Shown: positions 1-8,917, numbered from the stretch's first letter. The stretch: DNA of 64,000 nt from Mycetocola saprophilus (GCF_000718085.1 NZ_JOEC01000003.1:124001-188000), one strand, 5' to 3'. Made by a program: numbers and translations. Notes: generated by a model not told the origin, from the letters alone.

Positions 1-839
1 CCCTGGTCCCCAGCGTAATTGTGCTGGAGCGCCGCGGGCTTGGGGCCGCGATCCAGCGGTCCTGGCGCCTCACCAATGGATACTTCTGGAAGACTCTGGG
101 GATTCAGCTCCTGGTCTACATGATCGTCTCCACGGTCAGTCAGATCGTGATCTTCCCCATTTCCATCGCGATCAGCCTGCTGACCACCCTCTTCATGCCC
201 ACCGGTGAGACCGACATGTACGGTGCGGTGATCAGCCAGGCGGTGCCGAGCCTGATCGTCGGGGTGGTGTCGCTGCTGATTGGTTCGATCACCGTCGTGG
301 TGCAGTCCTCGGTGGTGGCGCTGATCTATATCGATCTGCGCATGCGGAAGGAGGGTCTGGACATCGACCTGCTGCGCTATGTCGAGGCCGGAGCGACCAC
401 GAGTGGTCTGCCGGATCCCTTTACCGTGGTGCGGCAGGAGTCCGCGGCCTCGGCCGGGCGGTATCGTTCGGGGGGACCGGCCGGTCCGCAGGGCTATCCG
501 GCTCCGGGCTATCCCGCAGCCCCCGGCTATCCCGCGGCTCCCGGCTATCCCGCAGCCCCCGGCTATCCCGCGGCTCCGGGCTATCCCGCAGCCCCCGGAT
601 ATCCCGCGGCTCCCGGGTCCCGGGGGCCCGCGGCACCCGGCTACCCGGCCACACCGGGCTACCCCGCCGCTCCCGGATACCAGCCCGTGCCCGGCACGCA
701 GACCGCCCCGGGCTATCCGACCACCCCCAGTTCTCAGGGGCCCACCACCCCGGGCACCCAGCACTCCGCCGGCCCCAACTACCCGGCACCGCCCACCGGT
801 GCCCCCGCCCCGCGTACCCCGGAATCGGGAGACCAATGA
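1..839 (+). CDS. Membrane protein with GYPAAP-repeat tail (5' end outside window)
   Basis: The frame is open from the left edge, so the true start lies outside; a GTG at 21 is internal because the upstream codons continue the family pattern (LVPSVIVLERRG, then AIQRSWRLT). This resembles the C-terminal half of actinobacterial proteins called glycerophosphoryl diester phosphodiesterase membrane domain proteins. Two strongly hydrophobic segments follow, then a cytoplasmic-looking helix with YIDLRMRKEGLDIDL. The last ~125 residues are a low-complexity Pro/Gly/Tyr/Ala tail built from GYPAAP hexapeptides. The stop overlaps the next ATG (ATGA), so it is the first visible gene of an operon with DUF4129, DUF4350, MoxR and DUF58. 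No enzyme activity can be claimed from the visible part. Confidence 0.75.
   Translation, partial: LVPSVIVLERRGLGAAIQRSWRLTNGYFWKTLGIQLLVYMIVSTVSQIVIFPISIAISLLTTLFMPTGETDMYGAVISQAVPSLIVGVVSLLIGSITVVVQSSVVALIYIDLRMRKEGLDIDLLRYVEAGATTSGLPDPFTVVRQESAASAGRYRSGGPAGPQGYPAPGYPAAPGYPAAPGYPAAPGYPAAPGYPAAPGYPAAPGSRGPAAPGYPATPGYPAAPGYQPVPGTQTAPGYPTTPSSQGPTTPGTQHSAGPNYPAPPTGAPAPRTPESGDQ
492..614 (+). repeat. Tandem 18/36-bp repeat encoding GYPAAP
   Basis: Inside the first gene, 18-bp units of the type GGCTATCCCGCAGCCCCC encode GYPAAP. From 507 to 614 the units alternate between a GCA-GCC and a GCG-GCT alanine pair, giving a 36-bp higher-order unit repeated three times. More diverged copies continue to about 700. 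Confidence 0.9.
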
Positions 840-1492
840 GTGTGCGTCTCGCCGAGCCTCCCCTCACCCCGGACGCCCCGGAGGCGCATGACTGGCTGAG
901 CAACGAGCTCACCAAGCCCGAGTATGCGGCGGCCACCCCCAATCTGTTTGATCGTCTGGTAACCGAGTTCCTCGGGTGGCTGGGACGCCTGTTCTCGGGC
1001 TCCATCGACGGCCCCGGGGACTGGGTACCGGTGCTCCTGCTCCTCCTGCTGGCCGCCGCTGTGGTTGCCGCGATCCTGATCTGGGGGCGTCCGCGACTCA
1101 ACCGTGCGCGCGCGTCAACCACACAGGCGCTGTTTGGCGAACGGGACACCCGATCCGCGGCCGAGATTCGCGCCGCGGCGGCGCGGGCGGCCGCGGCCGG
1201 TAACTATGACCTCGCGGTCCTCGAGGGCTACCGGGCGCTGTGTCGCGACCTGGATGAGCGCACGATTATCGTGCTGGATCCGGGGAGCACCGCCCACCAG
1301 GCCGCCGGTGCCGCGAGCCGTGCCTTCCCCGCGTTCGGCGAGGTTCTGGCCCGGACCGCCAACGACTTCGACGCGGTGCGCTACCTCTCCGTACCCGCGA
1401 CCGCCCAGCAGTGGGAACGCATCCGCAGCACCGACGAGAGCCTGCGCGCCCAGCGTCCGGTGCTTGCCGACATGGTCTCGGAGGTGCGGTGA
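836..1492 (+). CDS. DUF4129 domain-containing membrane protein
   Basis: 218 residues. The N-terminal ~60 residues are soluble, one transmembrane segment (VPVLLLLLLAAAVVAAILIW) follows at about 63-82, and the C-terminal ~120 residues carry the DUF4129 pattern: Ala-rich helices, YRALCRDLDER, DPGSTAHQAA, and a closing FDAVRYLS region. DUF4129 proteins travel with MoxR ATPases and DUF58 proteins; their biochemical role is unknown. It overlaps the previous gene by 4 nt (ATGA) and the next start falls on its stop (TGATG), so translational coupling is likely. Confidence 0.85.
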   Translation: MSVRLAEPPLTPDAPEAHDWLSNELTKPEYAAATPNLFDRLVTEFLGWLGRLFSGSIDGPGDWVPVLLLLLLAAAVVAAILIWGRPRLNRARASTTQALFGERDTRSAAEIRAAAARAAAAGNYDLAVLEGYRALCRDLDERTIIVLDPGSTAHQAAGAASRAFPAFGEVLARTANDFDAVRYLSVPATAQQWERIRSTDESLRAQRPVLADMVSEVR

Positions 1493-2742
1493 TGAGCGTG
1501 CGCGAATCCGAGATCGCCCCCGAGGTAGCCTCTGCCGCCCTGACCCCCACCGTGCGCGGGTTCCTACGGCAGCGCCGTTTTTGGATCATCACGGCGGCGG
1601 TCATCATCCTTATCGCGCTGGTCCTCATGGTGCTGGGCAATGCCGGCAACGCCCGCGGTCGCGAGCTTTCGGCCGAGGACCCCTCCCCGGTAGGTGCCCG
1701 GGCCGTGGCCAACGTATTGCGGGATCACGGCGTCCGGATCACCATCGCGAACTCCTACGAGCAGGCCACGTCGGCGCTTGAATCCGAGCCCGGCACCCTG
1801 CTGTTTGCCGATCTCGGTGGATACCTGGACGCGGAGCGCGTCCGGGCGCTGTCCGATGCGGCCACGTCGACCGTGCTGGTTGACCCGGGATTCTCGATCC
1901 TGTCCGAGCTCGATCTGGGCGCGATGCCCGCCGGGGTGGCCACGGAGGATGTCTCCGACGAGGTCGCCTGCCGGGTGCCCGCGGCCCTGCGCGCGGGCAG
2001 CATCACCACCGGACGGGTGTTTCAGTCCGAGTCGGCTACCGGCTGCTTCGGCACCGACACCGATGGCTACTCCCTCGTGGTGAGCGCGGACCGGCGGGTG
2101 ACCCTGCTGGGTTCGCGGTCGGTCCTGCAGAACGACTCCGTGCTGCGGGAGGGCAACGCCGCACTCGCGGTGGGCCTGCTGGGTGAAAAGACCCACCTGG
2201 TCTGGTATCTGCCCACCGCAGCCGACCTGGAAGACACCGGAATCACCTCCCTCGAGGATGCGACTCCGACCTGGCTCACCCCGGTTCTGCTCCTCGTGTT
2301 TGTCACCGCGCTGGCCGCCTTTGTCTGGCGCGGACGCCGCTTCGGCAAGCTCGTGGCCGAGGATTTGCCCGTGGTGGTCCCCGCCTCGGAGACCCGTCGG
2401 GGTCGAGCCCGCCTCTATCAGCGAGTGGGTGCCCGCACCCGGGCCCTGGATGCGCTGCGGATCGGGGTGGTGGATCGCTCGAGCGCGCTCCTGGGCCTTC
2501 CGAGACAAACCCCGGCCGATCAGGTCGCCATCACCGTTGCCGACCGCCTGGGACGCTCCCGCGCCGAGGTCTTTGACCTCCTGATCGCCCGGCCGGCCAC
2601 CAACGAGGCCGAGCTGGTCCGGCTCGCCCGAGCCCTACACGATCTGGAGGACGCGCTGGCCGCGGCCCTGGATCCCACCCGCCCGACACCGCCGGGGCAG
2701 GCGCCCCACCCCACCGACCCCTCATCCCTCGACCGGAAGTAG
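1492..2742 (+). CDS. DUF4350 domain-containing membrane protein
   Basis: 416 residues from the ATG at 1492, chosen because it overlaps the DUF4129 stop by one base; the frame is open further upstream but only as an overlap with that gene. A transmembrane helix near residues 27-43 (ITAAVIILIALVLMVLG) is followed by an extracytoplasmic domain with the DUF4350 opening (SAEDPSPVGARAVANVLRDHGV) and a GTLLFADLGGYL segment. A second transmembrane helix lies near 260-278, then a cytoplasmic Arg-rich C-terminal domain. It belongs to the MoxR/DUF58 operon. Function is not known. Confidence 0.85.
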   Translation: MSVRESEIAPEVASAALTPTVRGFLRQRRFWIITAAVIILIALVLMVLGNAGNARGRELSAEDPSPVGARAVANVLRDHGVRITIANSYEQATSALESEPGTLLFADLGGYLDAERVRALSDAATSTVLVDPGFSILSELDLGAMPAGVATEDVSDEVACRVPAALRAGSITTGRVFQSESATGCFGTDTDGYSLVVSADRRVTLLGSRSVLQNDSVLREGNAALAVGLLGEKTHLVWYLPTAADLEDTGITSLEDATPTWLTPVLLLVFVTALAAFVWRGRRFGKLVAEDLPVVVPASETRRGRARLYQRVGARTRALDALRIGVVDRSSALLGLPRQTPADQVAITVADRLGRSRAEVFDLLIARPATNEAELVRLARALHDLEDALAAALDPTRPTPPGQAPHPTDPSSLDRK

Positions 2743-2747
2743 CCACG

Positions 2748-3731
2748 ATGACACTCAGTGCCGAAGAAATCCACGTCCGCGACAACAACCTGCGCGGTGC
2801 CCTGGCCCGGGTTCGGGCCGAGGTGGGCAAGTCCGTTGTGGGCCAGGATGCCGCCGTCAGCGGGCTGATCATCGCCCTCCTCGCCCAGGGCCACGTGCTC
2901 CTGGAGGGTGTGCCCGGCGTCGCCAAGACCCTGCTGGTGCGCACCCTCAGCACCGCGCTCTCGCTGGACACCAAGCGGGTGCAGTTCACCCCCGACCTGA
3001 TGCCGGGAGACGTTACCGGTTCACTGGTGTACGACGCCAAGGCCGGGGATTTCGAGTTCCGACGCGGTCCGATCTTCACCAACCTCCTGCTCGCGGACGA
3101 GATCAACCGCACGCCCCCGAAGACCCAGTCGGCCCTGCTGGAGGCGATGGAGGAGCGTCAGGTGTCGGTGGACGGTGTCTCGCTGCCGCTGCCGAGCCCG
3201 TTCCTGGTGGCCGCGACCATGAACCCGATCGAGTATGAGGGCACCTATACGCTGCCCGAGGCGCAGCTTGACCGCTTCCTCTTGAAGCTGGTGCTGGACC
3301 TGCCCGAGCGTGACACCGAGATCGAGGTGCTGCGCCGTCACGCGCTGGGATTCAACCCGCGCGACCTCGGCGGGGCCGGCGTACAGCCGGTGCTCAGCGC
3401 CGAGGAGCTCAAGGCCGCCCAGGATGCCGCCGCGCAGACCACCGTCTCTGGCGACGTGCTGGCCTACCTGGTGGATCTGGCCCGCGCCACCCGGCAGAGC
3501 CCGTCGGTCCGCATGGGTGTGAGCCCGCGTGGTGCGACCGCGCTACTGGCCAGCGCCAAGGCGTGGGCCTGGCTGAGCGGATACCCGGCGGTGACCCCCG
3601 ACCACGTGCAGGCGATGGTCCTGCCGGTCTGGCGTCACCGGTTGCAGCTGCGTCCCGAGGCCGAGCTGGAGGGTGTGTCCGCGGACACCATCCTGCGCTC
3701 GATCATGCAGCAGGTTCAGGTTCCCATCTAG
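2748..3731 (+). CDS. MoxR family AAA+ ATPase
   Basis: 327 residues, the usual length. Walker A is GVPGVAKT (54-61), Walker B is in LLADEINRT, and the sensor region reads VAATMNPIEYEGTYTLPEAQLDRF, all diagnostic of MoxR. The C-terminal lid contains VRMGVSPRGATALL. MoxR ATPases act as chaperone-like factors for partner proteins, often those with VWA or DUF58 domains. The ATG lies 5 nt after the DUF4350 stop with GGAAG upstream, and the stop directly abuts the DUF58 start, which supports a functional pair. The substrate cannot be read from sequence. Confidence 0.95.
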   Translation: MTLSAEEIHVRDNNLRGALARVRAEVGKSVVGQDAAVSGLIIALLAQGHVLLEGVPGVAKTLLVRTLSTALSLDTKRVQFTPDLMPGDVTGSLVYDAKAGDFEFRRGPIFTNLLLADEINRTPPKTQSALLEAMEERQVSVDGVSLPLPSPFLVAATMNPIEYEGTYTLPEAQLDRFLLKLVLDLPERDTEIEVLRRHALGFNPRDLGGAGVQPVLSAEELKAAQDAAAQTTVSGDVLAYLVDLARATRQSPSVRMGVSPRGATALLASAKAWAWLSGYPAVTPDHVQAMVLPVWRHRLQLRPEAELEGVSADTILRSIMQQVQVPI

Positions 3732-5063
3732 ATGGCGATCACCGGTTGGTTTGTGCTGCTTATCGGGGCCGGGGTTATCCCGATCGTGGTCGGCACCGGG
3801 CTCGGCGGCAACCCGCTGTTGATCCTGGCGGGCTGGATGGTGCTGTCGCTGGTGGTGCTGATCCTGGATCTGTCCCTGGCCGCCTCGCCGCGCGCGCTGC
3901 GCCTGGTCCGTGGCGGTGCCTCGCGGGCCCGCCTGGGCGAGCCCACCGACGCGCTGCTGTATCTCACCAACACCGGCGCACGCACCCTGATGGGCATCGT
4001 CCGTGATGCCTGGATCCCCTCCGCCGGGGCTCAAACCTCGCGGGCGCGGGTGCGCATTCCCGGGGGCGAGCGTCGCCTGGTGCGCACGGTCCTGGTCCCC
4101 ACCAGGCGCGGCGAGCGTCGCAGCGAATCGGTCACGGTGCGCTCATTCGGACCCCTGCGATTGGCAGCCCGGCAAACCACGCTGTCGGCCCCGGGCACCC
4201 TGCGGGTGCTCCCGCCGTTCAGATCGCGCCGTCACCTGCCCTCGCGGTTGGCCCGGCTGCGCGAGCTGGATGGCGCCACCTCGCTGATGGTGCGCGGTCA
4301 GGGCACCGAGTTTGACTCCCTGCGCGACTATGTCCGCGGCGATGATGTGCGCTCGATTGACTGGCGCGCCAGCGCCCGCCGGATGGGCGGCCAGCCGGAC
4401 GCGGGCGAGCACCTGGTGGTCCGCACCTGGCGTCCCGAGCGCGACCGCCGGGTCATCATCGTGGCCGATACCGGCCGAGCCGGGGCCGCCCGGATCGCCG
4501 ATGAGCCACGCCTGGACACCGCGTTTGAGGCCTCGCTGCTGTTGGCGGCGCTGGCCACCCGCGCCGGAGATCGGGTGGACCTGCTGTGCTTTGACCGTCG
4601 TGTCCGCGGGCGGGTCACCGGCTCCACCGGTGCCGCCCTACTTGAAAATATGGTCAACACGATGGCCGATATCGAACCCGAGCTGATCGAGACCGACTGG
4701 TCGGCGATCCCCGCAGAGGTGCGTCAGATCATCTCCCAGCGCTCGCTGGTGGTCATCCTGACCGCGGCCGAAAGCCCGGGTTCCGCCGCCGATCTGATCG
4801 CCAGCCTGCCCGAACTCACCGCGCGCCACCTGGTGGTGGTTGCCTCGGTCCGCGACCCCGAGGCCCTGGCCGCCCGCCATTTTGTCGACAGCCGCGAGGA
4901 CGTGTACGAGGCCGCCGGTGCCGAGCGCGCGCTGCTGGATGCCGACCGTGTCGCCCAGGCGCTGCGCCGCGTGGGCGCCGATCCGATTGCCGGCTCCCCG
5001 GAGGCCCTGCCCCCGCTCCTGGCCGACCACTACCTCGCCCTCAAGCGGGCCGGCCGCCTCTAG
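3732..5063 (+). CDS. DUF58 domain-containing protein
   Basis: 443 residues starting at the base after the MoxR stop. Two transmembrane helices occupy the first ~50 residues. The DUF58 signature lies near residues 185-220 (GQGTEFDSLRDYVRGDD, then VRSIDWRASARR). The part after it (VIIVADTGRAG, LLLAALATRAGDRVDLLCFD) resembles a von Willebrand A fold. DUF58 proteins are the regular partners of MoxR. The last 4 nt overlap the stop of the convergent TMEM175 gene, so no separate terminator fits between them. Confidence 0.92.
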   Translation: MAITGWFVLLIGAGVIPIVVGTGLGGNPLLILAGWMVLSLVVLILDLSLAASPRALRLVRGGASRARLGEPTDALLYLTNTGARTLMGIVRDAWIPSAGAQTSRARVRIPGGERRLVRTVLVPTRRGERRSESVTVRSFGPLRLAARQTTLSAPGTLRVLPPFRSRRHLPSRLARLRELDGATSLMVRGQGTEFDSLRDYVRGDDVRSIDWRASARRMGGQPDAGEHLVVRTWRPERDRRVIIVADTGRAGAARIADEPRLDTAFEASLLLAALATRAGDRVDLLCFDRRVRGRVTGSTGAALLENMVNTMADIEPELIETDWSAIPAEVRQIISQRSLVVILTAAESPGSAADLIASLPELTARHLVVVASVRDPEALAARHFVDSREDVYEAAGAERALLDADRVAQALRRVGADPIAGSPEALPPLLADHYLALKRAGRL

Positions 5064-5692
5064 CCGGCGGTTTTCGGTTGCCTCGTGCGGTCACGCCGTT
5101 CCAGGAAATCGGAGACCCATCCGGCGGGAACCAGAAGCAGCAACCACCACACCCCGCCGACCGGGACACTCAGGGTCAGAATCAGCGCGAGCAGCACGGC
5201 GGCGAAGGTCAGCCAGCTGTTGGTGGGGGTCAGCAGGTCCCGGTCCGCCTCCGAACGCAGGCTCGGATCGCGAATCACCACCCCCTCCATCAGCGCGAAG
5301 GTCAGGCTGGCCACCGCGATGGTGCCGATGTAGAGGGCCCGGGCAGCCGGGTTTTGACCGGCCGCAGCGAGCATATTCGAGGCGAACGGGAGGAAGGCGA
5401 TACTGGCCAGCCAGATCAGGTTGACCCGCATGAGCCGCGGCGAATAGGCGTGCACAACCTCAAACAGGCGGTGGTGCATGGTCCACATCCGGGCGATCAC
5501 CGCGAAGCTCACGAAAAACGCGATCAGGGTGCCCTGATGCTCGGACAGGAACTCCCCCACCCGGTCGGCCCGGGCATCGGAGGCCGCGTCCACCAGCGGG
5601 AGCAGCAGCAGGGTGATCGCGATCGCCACGGTGGCGTCGGAAAAGTTGACCAGCCGGTCCAGGCCGCGCTGGGTGCGCAACATACGACTCAT
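5060..5692 (-). CDS. TMEM175 family (DUF1211) membrane protein
   Basis: 210 residues with about five to six transmembrane segments. The N-terminal motif RLVNFSDATVAIAITLLLLP matches the conserved FSD region of TMEM175/DUF1211 proteins, a family that includes potassium-selective channels. A GAGGGGG Shine-Dalgarno lies about 9 nt before the ATG at 5692. It follows the DUF6790 gene on the same strand by 31 nt, so the two may be co-transcribed under the MarR-type operator. Ion selectivity is inferred from the family only. Confidence 0.85.
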   Translation of the reverse strand: MSRMLRTQRGLDRLVNFSDATVAIAITLLLLPLVDAASDARADRVGEFLSEHQGTLIAFFVSFAVIARMWTMHHRLFEVVHAYSPRLMRVNLIWLASIAFLPFASNMLAAAGQNPAARALYIGTIAVASLTFALMEGVVIRDPSLRSEADRDLLTPTNSWLTFAAVLLALILTLSVPVGGVWWLLLLVPAGWVSDFLERRDRTRQPKTAG

Positions 5693-5723
5693 GGATTCAT
5701 CCCCCTCGGGTGCGTGTGACTGT

Positions 5724-6236
5724 TTAGGACACCGTGGCCGGTGCCGCGGCCTCCAGGCGACGACTGCGGACGGCCAGGATGATCATCACGGCCGGGATCA
5801 GCACGTCATAGGCGAGCACGCCGCCGGTGTTTCCGGGTGCCCAGTTGCCGTGGGCCAGTGACTGATAGACGTGCCCGAGGGTGGCACCCCAGAGGAACAT
5901 TCCCGCAATCAGGCCGATCGTGATGCGCTCCCGGGCCCCGGCGCGCACGGCACGGAACCCGCCGATTGCCAGGCCCAGGTTGGCAAACGCGATCTCGGTG
6001 ACAAATGGGGTCTGCTGGAACCCGATCGCGGTGGTCATCACATCGGGGATCACCAGGAAGGACAGGGTCATCCAGGCGCTTCCGCACCCGAGCGCAGCCA
6101 CCGCCCACCAGCGCTGCCAAATTTCCAGCCGCGAAAGTTTCGTGGATCGCGCCGAATGAATGCTCGCCCCGATCACGGCGATCAGCAGCCAGAGGGCGGG
6201 AACGGACGTTTCAAAAATGAACTGTGAGGTAGACAT
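5724..6236 (-). CDS. DUF6790 family membrane protein
   Basis: 170 residues from the ATG at 6236 (MSTSQFIFETS); longer frames read through the divergent regulatory region and are not believed. About five transmembrane segments. The motifs FQQTPFVTEIAFANLGLAI and GATLGHVYQ followed by NWAPGNTG match what I recall of the DUF6790 family. It is divergent from the MarR gene across 56 bp that contain a long palindrome, so it is the likely target of that repressor. Function unknown. Confidence 0.75.
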   Translation of the reverse strand: MSTSQFIFETSVPALWLLIAVIGASIHSARSTKLSRLEIWQRWWAVAALGCGSAWMTLSFLVIPDVMTTAIGFQQTPFVTEIAFANLGLAIGGFRAVRAGARERITIGLIAGMFLWGATLGHVYQSLAHGNWAPGNTGGVLAYDVLIPAVMIILAVRSRRLEAAAPATVS

Positions 6237-6243
6237 ATCGACA

Positions 6244-6275
6244 GTCTTGCACACGCAATATTGCGTGCGCAAGAC
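6244..6275. promoter_or_regulatory. 32-bp near-perfect palindrome, probable MarR operator
   Basis: Arms GTCTTGCACACGCAAT and ATTGCGTGCGCAAGAC are reverse complements except for one position pair; the inner 16 bp CACGCAATATTGCGTG (6252-6267) is perfect. It fills most of the space between the divergent DUF6790 and marR genes, where a MarR dimer would repress both. Confidence 0.8.
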
Positions 6276-6280
6276 TGCGC

Positions 6281-6286
6281 TATACT
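6281..6286 (+). promoter_or_regulatory. -10 box TATACT of the marR gene (leaderless)
   Basis: TATACT is followed by 6 nt and then the ATG at 6293. Transcription would begin at or next to the start codon. No Shine-Dalgarno sequence is present. Confidence 0.6.
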
Positions 6287-6292
6287 GATCAC

Positions 6293-6748
6293 ATGGATGA
6301 TGGAATTGCCGATCTGCTGCACCGCGTCGTCGCAACCTTTGGGGACCTCGCGCGCAGGCGCATGGCCGCCGGTGATGCCCGGTTGACCTATACCCAGGTT
6401 CGGATTATCGGCACGCTGGAGGAGTCCCCGGGCATGACCCAGCGCCAGCTCTCCGACTCGGTCGGCCTCTCCGAGGCGGCGACCTCCCGCGCCCTGCGCA
6501 CGCTGCGCGACGAGGGGTTTGTGGACATCATCACCGACCCCAGCCACGCCAAGCGACGCCTCGCCTCGGCAACCCCGGCGGGACTGGACGCGTTCCACGC
6601 CTCGGGCACCGCCAGCGCCACGCAGCTTCGCGTGTGGCTGATCCGCGAGGGGTTCCCCTATGATCGCTATCTCGCCGATTCACAGCGCCTGGCCGAACTC
6701 CTGGACACCGTGGATCGCAACCCGGGCCCCGCACCCACGCAGCACTAA
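6293..6748 (+). CDS. MarR family transcriptional regulator
   Basis: 151 residues, standard MarR length. The winged helix spans roughly 35-105: LTYTQVRIIGTLEESPGMTQRQLSDSVGLSEAATSRALRTL contains helix-turn-helix, followed by a wing with DPSHAKRRLASATPAG. The gene is divergent from DUF6790/TMEM175 and the palindrome lies between them; the natural inference is autoregulation plus repression of those membrane proteins, with a small-molecule inducer. The inducer cannot be guessed from sequence. Confidence 0.92.
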   Translation: MDDGIADLLHRVVATFGDLARRRMAAGDARLTYTQVRIIGTLEESPGMTQRQLSDSVGLSEAATSRALRTLRDEGFVDIITDPSHAKRRLASATPAGLDAFHASGTASATQLRVWLIREGFPYDRYLADSQRLAELLDTVDRNPGPAPTQH

Positions 6749-6767
6749 GCTCCGTCACTCGCCGGGC

Positions 6768-6826
6768 TGAGACGGGCCGAGACGGGCCGAGCTCAACGAC
6801 ACCGGGCCGAGCCGGGCCGGGCCGGT
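6768..6826. repeat. Short GGGCCGAG-rich repeat tract
   Basis: Between the marR stop and the VOC gene stop, GAGACGGGCC occurs twice in tandem, followed by several CCGGGCCGAGCC-like units. No coding potential and no clear hairpin with a T-tract. It may be simple slippage sequence. Confidence 0.6.
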
Positions 6827-6838
6827 AACAACGATCGC

Positions 6839-7198
6839 TTAGTCGTGCGCGTCGCCGATGCAGAATACGGTTCCAAAGGGGTCGGTGAACACATCCCACT
6901 GGATACCCGGATACTCATGGTGTGCCTGATGCTCGGCACCCGCCGCACGCACCGAATCCAGCAGGGCTTCACGTTCCTCACCGGCTTCAAGGTCAAAATC
7001 GAGGTGGATGAGGTTTTTCCCCGGTGTCGGGTCCGGAACCTTGGCGAATCCCAGGTTGATGCCGGGAATAGCGCCCGAAAGCACCAGGAACTCCCCCGTC
7101 CCACCCACATCATTGAGCGCACCGCCGAGAAGTTTCGCCCACCAGGCCGCCACGGGCGCCGGATCGAGGGTGTCCAGGGTGATCATGCCGAGTCGCAT
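6839..7198 (-). CDS. VOC family protein (glyoxalase/bleomycin-resistance fold)
   Basis: 119 residues from the ATG at 7198, which has AAAGGA about 8 nt upstream; the much longer open frame upstream runs antisense to catalase and is ignored. The start MRLGMITLDTLDP, the middle segment KNLIHLDFD and the end DPFGTVFCI are the usual three landmarks of a single-module VOC protein. Members bind metals and small molecules or act as dioxygenases, isomerases or resistance proteins; the substrate is unknown. Confidence 0.85.
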   Translation of the reverse strand: MRLGMITLDTLDPAPVAAWWAKLLGGALNDVGGTGEFLVLSGAIPGINLGFAKVPDPTPGKNLIHLDFDLEAGEEREALLDSVRAAGAEHQAHHEYPGIQWDVFTDPFGTVFCIGDAHD

Positions 7199-7310
7199 CG
7201 GGGGGTCCTTTCGCCGGTGAAGAGTACCCCCAGCGTAGCCGGATCCCCCGACCGCGCGCCAGAACCTCGCCCCCAGCCGGCATCGCCGCGGAGCCCTCCC
7301 GGGAACCACC

Positions 7311-7353
7311 AAAAAAACCGCACGGCGTCGCCGGTAGGGGCGACGCCGTGCGG
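7311..7353 (-). terminator. Rho-independent terminator of the catalase gene
   Basis: Stem of 15 bp (arms at 7318-7332 and 7339-7353, loop GGTAGG). On the minus strand it is followed by seven T residues (A-run 7311-7317). It lies 17 bp past the catalase stop. Confidence 0.93.
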
Positions 7354-7370
7354 CGGAAGGGGAACCGAGC

Positions 7371-8822
7371 CTAGGCGGCCAGGTTGGCGGCGAGGGCCGC
7401 ACCCAGGGTTGCATCCACGTTGGTCCAGTAGGCGATGGCCCGGGCGCGGATCTCGGTGTTCTGGACGGCACCCACGTGACCGGTGATGGTGGCCAGCAGG
7501 CGGGCGCGCTGAGCGTCATCCATGACCTCGCGGACGAGGGTTCCGGCCTGACCGAAGTCGTCGTCCTCGGCGTGCAGGCTGGCGGCGGTCCGGGCGAACT
7601 CGCCATCGTTCTCCCAGCCGCGCTCGTCGGCGGCGTAGGCGGAATCTCCGGCGGGGCCACCCACCGAGTTCGGCGCATACACCGGAGTCGAGGCGGAGTT
7701 GAAGGAGTAGCGGGCGGCACCGTCCTGCGAGTACGAGTGAACCTCGTTCTTGGGGGCGTTCACCGGCAGCTGGGCGTGGTTCGTGCCCACGCGGTAGCGG
7801 TGTGCATCCGCGTAGGAGAAGATGCGGGCCAGCAGCATGCGGTCGGGGCTGGCGGCGATACCCGGCACGAAGTTCGAGGGGGCGAAGGTGGCCTGCTCGA
7901 TCTGCGCGAAGTAGTTCTCCGGGTTGCGGTTCAGCTCAAACTGACCCACCTCGATCAGCGGGTAGTCGGCCTTGGGCCACACCTTGGTGAGGTCGAACGG
8001 GTTGAAGCGGTAGGTCTTGGCATCCTCGTAGGCCATGACCTGAACCGAGACGGTCCAGCTCGGGAACTCCTCGCGCTCGATCGCGTCGTGGAGGTCGCGG
8101 ATCATGTAGTCGGCATCGGTTCCGGCGAGACGCTCGGCTTCCTCGGCGGTCAGCGAGGCGTTGCCCTGGTTGGTGCGGAAGTGGTACTTGACCCAGAAGC
8201 GCTCGCCCTCGGCGTTGATCCACTGGTAGGTGTGCGAGCCGAAGCCGTCCATGTGACGCCAGTTGGCGGGGATACCGCGGTCACCCATGAGCCACGTCAC
8301 CTGGTGGGCGCTCTCCGGGGAGAGGGACCAGAAGTCCCACTGCATGTCGTTGTCGCGCAGGTGGCTGCCCGGCAGACGCTTCTGCGAGTGGATAAAGTCG
8401 GGGAACTTGATGCCGTCGCGGATGAAGAACACCGGGGTGTTGTTGCCCACCAGGTCATAGTTACCCTCGGTGGTGTAGAACTTCAGCGCGAAACCGCGCG
8501 GGTCGCGCCAGGTGTCCGGGCTTCCGGCCTCACCGGCGACGGTCGAGAACCGGGCCAGGGCCTCGGTGACCACACCGGGCTGGAACAGCGCGGCCTTGGT
8601 GTAGGCCGAGACATCGTGGGTCACGGTCAGTGTACCGAAGGCGCCACCACCCTTGGCGTGCACCACACGCTCCGGCACACGCTCGCGGTTGAACTGGGCA
8701 AGCTTCTCGACGAGGTAGTGGTCGTGCAGCGGGATCGCGCCGTCGCGGCCGATCGCAAGCGAGTGCGAATCGGCGCTGACCGGGGCGCCGGAGTTGGTGG
8801 TGGTGGTCGGTGATTCCGTCAT
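7371..8822 (-). CDS. katA: Catalase (small-subunit, clade 3 type)
   Basis: 483 residues from the ATG at 8822 ([12 protein letters not shown]), preceded by AGAGGAG at about 7 nt. Monofunctional heme catalase converting hydrogen peroxide to water and oxygen in the cytoplasm. Seen: the catalytic His in [12 protein letters not shown] (His55), the catalytic Asn in the region [23 protein letters not shown], and the heme-ligand Tyr in [14 protein letters not shown]. The length fits the ~480-500 residue small-subunit class. Upstream by 95 nt on the same strand sits a Fur-family regulator, a common arrangement for peroxide control. A strong terminator follows. Confidence 0.97.
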   Translation of the reverse strand: MTESPTTTTNSGAPVSADSHSLAIGRDGAIPLHDHYLVEKLAQFNRERVPERVVHAKGGGAFGTLTVTHDVSAYTKAALFQPGVVTEALARFSTVAGEAGSPDTWRDPRGFALKFYTTEGNYDLVGNNTPVFFIRDGIKFPDFIHSQKRLPGSHLRDNDMQWDFWSLSPESAHQVTWLMGDRGIPANWRHMDGFGSHTYQWINAEGERFWVKYHFRTNQGNASLTAEEAERLAGTDADYMIRDLHDAIEREEFPSWTVSVQVMAYEDAKTYRFNPFDLTKVWPKADYPLIEVGQFELNRNPENYFAQIEQATFAPSNFVPGIAASPDRMLLARIFSYADAHRYRVGTNHAQLPVNAPKNEVHSYSQDGAARYSFNSASTPVYAPNSVGGPAGDSAYAADERGWENDGEFARTAASLHAEDDDFGQAGTLVREVMDDAQRARLLATITGHVGAVQNTEIRARAIAYWTNVDATLGAALAANLAA

Positions 8823-8917
8823 GGTGATCTCCTCTTTTTTCGCTGGCAAGTACCCCGATATGGCAGTAGCCACCGGGGTGTGTCACAGTGTCCGGATAGG
8901 GGCCGGGACCGTCTGGT

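Noticed and set aside
492-700. Regular repeats that could be taken for a CRISPR array
   Set aside because: Contiguous 18-bp units in frame without spacers; they encode GYPAAP.
7199-7370. Continuation of the VOC frame upstream into the catalase region
   Set aside because: It runs through the catalase terminator; the ATG at 7198 has a ribosome site and starts the domain.
7476-8813. Long open frame on the plus strand opposite catalase (445 codons)
   Set aside because: Shadow of the GC-rich catalase codons; no family pattern, no ribosome site, and catalase is certain.
8823-8873. 17-codon N-terminal extension of catalase
   Set aside because: The ATG at 8822 has a good Shine-Dalgarno (AGAGGAG) and the extra residues are not conserved in the family.
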